In this document: piece by piece, positions 9,202-16,200 of the stretch
Position numbering within the stretch: the first letter of the stretch is position 1
Layout: every line of letters starts with the position of its first letter
Source of the DNA: Fabrea salina
Lineage: Eukaryota > Ciliophora > Heterotrichea > Heterotrichida > Fabreidae
Assembly (NCBI GenBank): GCA_022984795.1
Contig: JALIHJ010000037.1
Coordinates: forward strand, 186,001 to 250,000
Reading direction: 5' to 3'
Length of the DNA: 64,000 nt
Notes under the pieces: generated by a model
The model's input: the letters and a program-made list of their open reading frames with translations, nothing else
What the model was told of the DNA's origin: nothing
The model's database searches: none
Position numbers and translations under genes: made by a program

Positions 9202-11394
9202 ATGGAACAAAAAGAGGACTTTGCAGGTTCATTCTACTCAAACCTCCGAGCAATCATAACTCTAGTCGACCATTTGAGAGACGCCGGACTCAACAAATAC
9301 ATTAAGTTGCCCAGAATAGTTACGCTGGGTGTCCAGTCCTCAGGCAAGTCTTCAGTTCTAGAATCTATAGTGGGAATCAACTTTTTGCCTCGTGGAGAAG
9401 GAGTTTGCACTAGGCGGCCCCTAGAGCTGCGTCTTGTGCACGTTTACGATAACTCAGAACCCTGGGCCGAGTTTGAAGAAGTTCCAGGCAAAATGTCTGA
9501 CTTCGACAAGGTCAGAGAAACCATAGAAGACCTAACTGACAGAGTAGCAGGCACCAGAAAAGGAATAGTGGACTCCCCCATCGTGCTTACTATTTACTCA
9601 AATACTTGTCCTGACTTGACTCTAATTGACTTGCCTGGCATCACAAGGATTCCTATTCAAGGCTCTGACCAAGGAGACGACATCGAAAAAGTCACCAAAC
9701 AAATGGCTATGCGTTACGTTTCTGACCCCAGAACCATCATACTGTGTGTGGTGCCTGCAAACCAAGACATTTCTACTTCTGAAAGTTTGTTGATGGCCAA
9801 GAAGGTAGACAAAGCTGGAATCAGAACAATAGGAGTAGTTACCAAAATAGACATTATGGACAAAGGAACCAACGCTAGGAGACTCATAATGGGACAAGAA
9901 GTTTCTTTGAGACTAGGCTTTGTAGGAGTCAAGAACAGGTCCCAGGAAGACATCAACAACAGAATCCGAGTAGAAGCTGCTTTAGAAGAAGAAAAGCAGT
10001 TCTTTGCCAGCCACGACATCTACTCAACCATGCCTCCTGGGTGCTTAGGAATTGACGTGCTCACTGAAAAGCTCACTAAAGTTCTGTACACCCACATAAA
10101 GCACTACCTTCCTGAGATCCTAAAAGAAACAATGATGCGCGCAAAGGAGTGCGACGATAGACTTAAAGAACTAGGACCATCCACTCCAAGCGAACCCAAG
10201 CACAAGATACAGCTACTCTGGAACATGGTTACTGACTTTGTAGAGATATTCAAAAACACCATTAGAGGCAAGTTCGACAAAAGAAGTTCTTCAAGGGTCA
10301 CTAAAGACCTAGCAGGTGGAGCTACGATTAAGCACTACTTCAACTCTTTGCTAGAAGACTACTCTGGCAACTACAAAGCCACTGAAGAGTACAACAACGA
10401 AGAAATCAGAGACGCCATGCAGATGCACGAAGGAGACAACATTCCAGGGTTCCCTAGTGTGGACGTGTTTGTGTTTTTACTGCAGCCTCAACTTGAGAAG
10501 CTCAAAGACCCCGTTATGGACTGCTTGGCTGACGTGCACAGTTACCTAGAACAGTTGTCCCACAAGATAATTGAAAGGATCTTTTACAGGTTCCCCAACT
10601 TGGCTTCAGAGATTTCGCACTGCACTTCTCAAGTGCTGTTCAAAGAAAGGGAAAGCTGCAGAGAAATAGTTGAAAGCGTAATAGACGCTGAGGAAGGCTA
10701 CGTGTTTACTAATGACACTGAATACTTATTGCAGCGAACAGACATCATTCCTAAGGCCGAAGGTAAAGCCAGGAAGCCTGAGGAGTTGTTTGTGGATGAA
10801 ATCAGAACTAGAATAGACTCTTACTTCCGCATAGTGATTCGCAACGTCCGGGACACCATTCCTAAAGTAATAGGTCACTTTTTAGTGAGGTCAGTTATTG
10901 ACAAGATCCAGTATGAGTTATACGAACAAATCAACATGAGCGACACCATCCTGGACATGCTGAGCGAACCCAGCCATATCAGTACTGAGCGCGAAATGCT
11001 CAAGAAGCAACTGCAAACTCTGAGAAGGGCAGAAAAGATAATGAAGCACGACCCAAGTCTAGCTACTCAAGCTGACGACATTTCTACAGAAATTAAAAAG
11101 CAAGAAGAAGAACTCAAGAACGCAGAACTAGACAAGAAGCGCAAAGAAGAAGACAAGAAGCGCAAAGAAGAAGACAAACAAAAGAAAGAACAAGAAGACA
11201 AAAAACTTGAACAAGATAAACAAAAGAAAGAACAAGAAGACAAAAAACTTGAAGAAGAAAAAGTCCGCAAAGTCGAAGAAGTCAAAAAAGAAGAACCCAA
11301 AATTCAACCTAAAGACAGAAAAGAGTTCTCGAGTTCTTTGTTTGGGGACATCAAACCCAAAACCACTAAAGGTAAAGACAAACCACTATTTTAA
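9202..11394 (+). CDS. Dynamin-family GTPase
   Basis: A large GTPase of the dynamin family, which constricts or divides membranes (endocytosis, mitochondrial or peroxisomal division). The GTPase domain (residues ~20-310) has the P-loop GVQSSGKSS (~43), the Thr-containing switch LPRGEGVCTRRP, DLPG (~143) and TKID (~214). The middle domain follows, then a GED-like region (~540-640). No PH domain is evident. The tail is unusual: a Lys/Glu/Asp-rich repeat section (residues ~640-690) and a short C-terminal piece (EFSSSLFGDIKPK). The 730 residues fit a DRP1-like or ciliate Drp protein. The stop codon overlaps that of the convergent PAP2-like gene. Confidence 0.95.
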   Translation: MEQKEDFAGSFYSNLRAIITLVDHLRDAGLNKYIKLPRIVTLGVQSSGKSSVLESIVGINFLPRGEGVCTRRPLELRLVHVYDNSEPWAEFEEVPGKMSDFDKVRETIEDLTDRVAGTRKGIVDSPIVLTIYSNTCPDLTLIDLPGITRIPIQGSDQGDDIEKVTKQMAMRYVSDPRTIILCVVPANQDISTSESLLMAKKVDKAGIRTIGVVTKIDIMDKGTNARRLIMGQEVSLRLGFVGVKNRSQEDINNRIRVEAALEEEKQFFASHDIYSTMPPGCLGIDVLTEKLTKVLYTHIKHYLPEILKETMMRAKECDDRLKELGPSTPSEPKHKIQLLWNMVTDFVEIFKNTIRGKFDKRSSSRVTKDLAGGATIKHYFNSLLEDYSGNYKATEEYNNEEIRDAMQMHEGDNIPGFPSVDVFVFLLQPQLEKLKDPVMDCLADVHSYLEQLSHKIIERIFYRFPNLASEISHCTSQVLFKERESCREIVESVIDAEEGYVFTNDTEYLLQRTDIIPKAEGKARKPEELFVDEIRTRIDSYFRIVIRNVRDTIPKVIGHFLVRSVIDKIQYELYEQINMSDTILDMLSEPSHISTEREMLKKQLQTLRRAEKIMKHDPSLATQADDISTEIKKQEEELKNAELDKKRKEEDKKRKEEDKQKKEQEDKKLEQDKQKKEQEDKKLEEEKVRKVEEVKKEEPKIQPKDRKEFSSSLFGDIKPKTTKGKDKPLF
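11131..11256 (+). repeat. In-frame tandem repeats in the dynamin tail
   Basis: Two 21-bp units encoding DKKRKEE (11131 and 11152) are followed by two 42-bp units beginning at 11173 and 11215. The longer units encode DKQKKEQEDKKLEQ and a near-identical copy. All keep the reading frame and make a highly charged tail, probably helical. Confidence 0.85.
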
Positions 11395-12596
11395 AGAGTT
11401 AGTAAACTTCTTAGTTCGTTTTCTGAGTCCACTAGTGGCTTAACGTTCAAAGCTAGTTTTGCTTTGGCAAAAATCACAGGCAGCACTCCTGAGTACAAGT
11501 AAGCTATTAAGAAGTAAGGAAGCACGTAGTGGAAAGTGAAGTCTGTAGTGGTGTCGTAAGTCTCGAGTAACTGGAACAAAAAGTAAATCCCCAAACTCAG
11601 TCCTACTGAAACAATAGTGCGCACCCACCTTTTCCAGAAGTCCACGTGCCACCAGAACTGGGAAAGGTACTTAGAAGTGTGCATAGTCCCCATGACTACT
11701 CCTAAGTTGTAAAATATCCAAGCTGACCTGTAGAAAGAAGGAGCTCCTCCTATTTGGTACTTGAAGTGGCAGTTCTGAGTTGCGTTTTTGATCCACTTAA
11801 TGTTCACCAGTCTGTTGTTGTCAACTAAGTCAAAAATAGTGATGATGGCTAAAAGCATCATTAGGGTTGCTATGAACCAAAACACAGTGTTTTTTCTGTT
11901 GCGGTTATAGTAAAAACAAGACTTCATCACAAAAGTCAGTAGTTTCTTGTCAAAAGCAAAACACAAAGTCACGTAAACAAATGCATAACACAAAGACAAA
12001 AACAACTGGTGCGGAAAGTGCTCCCCCAAGTACAAACCACTAAACGACAAAAGCCCCAAAAATAACAGTGTCAAAGTGTATGCCACTAACTTGTAAGCTA
12101 GTTTACGCTCATGAAAGAACTCAATTGCAACTGTGCATAAAAGAACTGTTCCTAAAAAGGTTTCTCCACAAGGGTTTCCATACCCGTTTTCACAGTTGAT
12201 TCCACTGACCTTCTCAGAAACCCAGTAAGGCCTCGGACCTCCATACAACAAAGCCAAGAAGCTCCAAACGTAAGACGAAAAACTCGTCATAAGAATAAGC
12301 TTAATTGCTCTTCGACTGTCGTACAGATTATAAAAAGCCGGAAACACTGATAACAGCATAACATTATCACTGAGCACAAAAATCACCTTAAAAAAGTTGT
12401 CAGCGCTAGGAGTTCTGATTTGCTGTATACTATAAACGACTCCAATGCCCCAGTCCATGAGGGGTTTGTTCATAAGTTCTTGAAGAGGAATTATGAACAT
12501 AAGTAGCAACAGAGCCATTCCTTTGACTAGCAAAGACGTTTTAACCAAGTTGCTTTGTCTGAACTCGTGCTCTTTTCTAATTGACTCTACTTTCAT
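11391..12596 (-). CDS. PAP2-like polytopic membrane protein, probably catalytically inactive
   Basis: A 401-residue membrane protein with roughly eight to ten hydrophobic segments. It follows the layout of the PAP2/sphingosine-phosphate phosphatase/glucose-6-phosphatase superfamily, which dephosphorylates lipid phosphates or sugar phosphates at ER membranes. The three signature regions are recognisable but altered. The KxxxxxxRP motif keeps only RP (GGPRPYW, Lys position Ala). PSGH reads PCGE in GNPCGETF. SRxxxxxHxxxD reads SGLYLGEHFPHQ, so Arg becomes Gly and Asp becomes Gln, with only the His kept. This suggests a pseudoenzyme or a changed role. Convergent with the dynamin gene; its ATG lies 6 bp from that of the divergent TECR-like gene. 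A slightly later start is possible. Confidence 0.75.
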   Translation of the reverse strand: MKVESIRKEHEFRQSNLVKTSLLVKGMALLLLMFIIPLQELMNKPLMDWGIGVVYSIQQIRTPSADNFFKVIFVLSDNVMLLSVFPAFYNLYDSRRAIKLILMTSFSSYVWSFLALLYGGPRPYWVSEKVSGINCENGYGNPCGETFLGTVLLCTVAIEFFHERKLAYKLVAYTLTLLFLGLLSFSGLYLGEHFPHQLFLSLCYAFVYVTLCFAFDKKLLTFVMKSCFYYNRNRKNTVFWFIATLMMLLAIITIFDLVDNNRLVNIKWIKNATQNCHFKYQIGGAPSFYRSAWIFYNLGVVMGTMHTSKYLSQFWWHVDFWKRWVRTIVSVGLSLGIYFLFQLLETYDTTTDFTFHYVLPYFLIAYLYSGVLPVIFAKAKLALNVKPLVDSENELRSLLTL

Positions 12597-12602
12597 TTAC
12601 TA

Positions 12603-13205
12603 ATGGTAAACAGGAAGACTTTTAGTACAGTTGGTTACTTAGTTAGTTTTTACATATGGTGGCACGTTTGGAGCAAGTCAAGTACTTCCAGTTCAGTCTA
12701 CATAGCACTTTGGGGAGTGTATGTTACTAGAAGGACTGTACAGAGTGTTTTAGTTGACATCAGAAGTGAAACTAGCACTGACTTGTTTGTGCTGAGTACA
12801 GAGTGGACTTACTTGTGGACGTTTTCAAGCAACATTGCAGGAGAGGTTTACTCAAAGAACTTCCAAGAACCTTCAGCAACTTGGGTTTACTTGGGGTGTG
12901 CAGGTTTTTTAGTTGCCCAGTTATTGAACTTTTATGTGCACATTGTTTTGAGAAACACTAAGTTAGTTCATAAAAAGAAAACTCTGCCTCAAAGTGTAAT
13001 GTTTAAGTGGGTGTCTTGTCCCCACTACACCTTTGAGGTGCTAAGTTGGGTAGGGTTTTACTTGGCAAGTCAAACTACTTTTGCCGGACTTTACACAGGA
13101 ATGATAGCAGTGATTCTTATGAACTGGAGCAAAGAAAAACACCTTTTCTTGGAGAACCTTAAATGTGGAGCTCCTAAGCATATGCTGGTTCCTTTTATAT
13201 TTTAA
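12603..13205 (+). CDS. TECR: Very-long-chain enoyl-CoA reductase-like (steroid 5-alpha-reductase family)
   Basis: TECR/Tsc13 carries out the last reduction of the very-long-chain fatty-acid elongation cycle in the ER membrane. The C-terminal half fits TECR closely. LLNFYVHIVLRNTK matches the family's GNF-IH-LR motif. VSCPHYTFEVLSWVGF matches the (S/T)CPNYxxExxSWIGF signature with the active-site Tyr, and ILMNWSKEKH with a closing P-FIF end follows. About five hydrophobic segments are visible. At 200 residues it is shorter than the ~300-residue animal and yeast enzymes: the N-terminal ubiquitin-like domain and the first segment are missing. Polyprenol reductase or DET2-type enzymes of the same superfamily are alternatives. 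The stop shares a TTAA with the convergent surface-protein gene. Confidence 0.8.
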   Translation: MVNRKTFSTVGYLVSFYIWWHVWSKSSTSSSVYIALWGVYVTRRTVQSVLVDIRSETSTDLFVLSTEWTYLWTFSSNIAGEVYSKNFQEPSATWVYLGCAGFLVAQLLNFYVHIVLRNTKLVHKKKTLPQSVMFKWVSCPHYTFEVLSWVGFYLASQTTFAGLYTGMIAVILMNWSKEKHLFLENLKCGAPKHMLVPFIF

Positions 13206-16200
13206 ACAAGTTTAGGAGAGTTTATGCGTGAACTAGCTTTGGTGGTGTTGGGCCTTTTTACAGTGTTGGACTGTCTTGAAGACCCTAGTCTCTGCATGTA
13301 GATTGCTTCAAAAGACAAGTTAAGGTTTTGTTGAGGTAGCATTTTCTTAGTCGGGGGTTTCTTAGTAGGGGGTTTGCGGTCTTGTTTTTGGAAAAAGTTT
13401 TGTTTGTATACCTTGGAAAGGATGTCTTTGTTAGGTGTCCAAGCGTTTTGTGTTTTGGCAGGTTTCTTCTTGACTTTTTGGGACTTTTCAAAGGTTCCTT
13501 TGCCGAACTTCCAAACAGAGCCTGTGAAATCTTGGGAGTCGTCCATGACAGAGTCTAGTATTTCGTTTTCCATAGAAGAATGGATGCTTTTTTGCTGGGA
13601 TAAAAACTCTTGGTTTTCTTTGCCTAAGAAAAAAGACTCTTCTTGTCTTTGTATTGCTGAAGTGTTGAGTTCAGCCATGCTTTCTTGGGATGGTTGTTTT
13701 GAAAACTCTGAACTGGAGATGTAAGCTTCGTCTATTTCTTCAAGAACTACTGGACTTACGTACCCCTTGCTGAGTCTAACTACTGACTCTGGAGGTCTTT
13801 GGTCGGAGCGATTTAAGATTTCAGGCTCTTCTGCTTGAATTACAGCTCTGGAGGACTCAAAGCTAAAATCTTCTGTAAAAGAAAAGTTAGGGTTCTCAAA
13901 CCTTCTTTCAAGGTAGCTTTTGTACACAGAGGGATCTGACGAGGCTCTGTTATGAGAAGTCTTTCCGTCTTTCAATTCACTCATTGACTGAGTTTTATTG
14001 AGTTTTGGTCCAGCTTGGGACTTTCTTAGCTTTTTAAGGTTCTTAAAGTAGTTTTGGATGATTCCAGTTTTCTCTAATGGGCTTTCTTTGAAGAAATCCG
14101 TGTTTGTAGAGTTGTCTTCGTATTGGGTTGGGACTAATGTTCCGACTAGTCCAACAGGACTAATGTCTTCTTCTTTCGCAATGGTTTTTCCCATTCTGTA
14201 GATGTCCACTACAGAAAAGATACCTTCAACAGAGTTCAGCACTAAACAGTCCAATGTCAGGATAAACACCAGGTTACCTGTAGAAAACACTGTCAGGGTA
14301 AATATCTGGATACTTATTAAAGGCAGTGTAATCACTAGTAAGTAAATGTAGGTCGCTCTGATCAAGGGCGAAAGCAGTCTGCTCCACCTTTCAAACACAG
14401 TAGGTTCTTTTTTAAGCAGTTTGCAGTAAAAGAACCTAATTGCTTTAAAAGACACCAACAGTGACACTGTGCTTACAAAACAGCTGAAGTACTTGTGAGT
14501 TTCTGTCCAGTCTTTATGAATAGGGTCACTGGCCTTTATTATTTTCCAGTAAACACCAAAAAACACTAAGTTGGCTGAAAAATGCAGCACTAATAAAAAT
14601 ACTAAGCTGTAAAAAATCAACTCAACCTCAGTTTCTTCCACCTCCAAAAGAACCCTTCCTTTAGTAGAGTCTGCAATAGACACCTCCACTACCAGTCCTA
14701 TAAATCCCCCTGTTTGCAGTAGTCCAAGAACCCCCACTGCACTGCTTAAAAATGCTGTGCCCATAAAAGCACTCCCTGCACCTATTAATGCAATGCTTAC
14801 AAGTGCCAATCCACTTACTGCAAAAGGTTCTTTTTCTAGAGCTAATTTCTCAGTACGTTCTACAATTTCTGAGTTAAATTGTTCATAGTCCTCTTCGTTA
14901 GGCTCACCACAAACTTGGTTGTCGAAGTTGCAGGCTTCGTTGTTGCATTCAGGGTCACAAACTGAATTTGAAAGCTTTTCAAGAGTGCAACCCTGAGCAC
15001 ATTCTTGTGTTTGGGGGTCCAAGCAAACTCCTTCCTGAGCTGTGTAACTTGCTGGGCAGTTAGTGACACACCTAGTTTCAAACAAGTAGGAACCAGAAGG
15101 ACAAGAAGAGCAACTAGTTACTTCTTGATCACAAGTAAGACAAGAAGAGTCACAAGGCTTGCACTCTCCAGACACTCCAGCAAAGCCACTCGGACAAGTT
15201 TTCAAGCACTGGTCTTCATGTCTGTAGTAAGAAGGCGAGCACTCTGTGCAGTTGGCTTGAGTTCCTGAGCAAGAAGTACATGCAGGGTCGCAACTAATGC
15301 ACTTTCCTGAAGAAGGCAACTTTCCCGAAGGACACTGATTTAAGCACTGGTTTTCAAACAAGTAAGTGCCTGAGTAGCAGGACGTGCAGTAGTCTGCAGA
15401 TCCTTGGCAAGTCAGACAAGAATCAAGACATTCAATGCACTCTCCTTGGGACTCTACAGAGACCTCTGGAGGACAGGACTCTAAACAACGACCTTTGTAC
15501 TTCAAGTACTCCTCTGGACACTTGGTGCAGTAATTAGCTGACCCCCTGCACTCTAGGCACTCACTTGAGCACTCCTCACAACTAGTTTCACTTTTGTAGA
15601 ACCCAGGGTCGCATATAGCGTTGCAGGCGTTTCCAGACAAGTAGTAGTCGTACTCGCAAGAGGTACAATTAGTTAAACTTTCTGAACAAGTTTTGCAAGG
15701 AAAAGTGCACCTTTCACAAGTGTTTTCGACAGGAAGGGTTTCATCTTCAGGACACTCTTCGTAACAGGAGTTTTCAAAGAATATTTTCTGGGGTTCACAA
15801 GAAGCGCAGTTTTCAGCTGAGCCTCTGCATTCTTCGCAGGTTTCGCTACAGTCAAAGCATTCTTCTGAGTTTATGTAGGTGCTTCTGGGACACTCAGAAA
15901 TGCAGTTGCCTTTGTAGAGTACTTGTGGGTACACACAAGAAGAACAGTTACCAGGAGCTTCCTGGCAAGTTTTGCAAGACTCACTGCAAGCTACGCACTC
16001 AAAGTCTCCGTTAACGAATGTGTTGCTGGGGCAGTTGTTTATACAGGAACTTCGGTGGAGGTAAGGGTGGTTGCTGTTTAAAATGCAGGATGTACAGGTT
16101 TCCAGGTCTAAGCAAGTTTTGCACTTTGAGTCACAAGGAGTGCATTCTTTGTTTCCTGGGTCAAAAGTGCCTTGAGGGCACTCTTCAAAGCACTGGTTTC

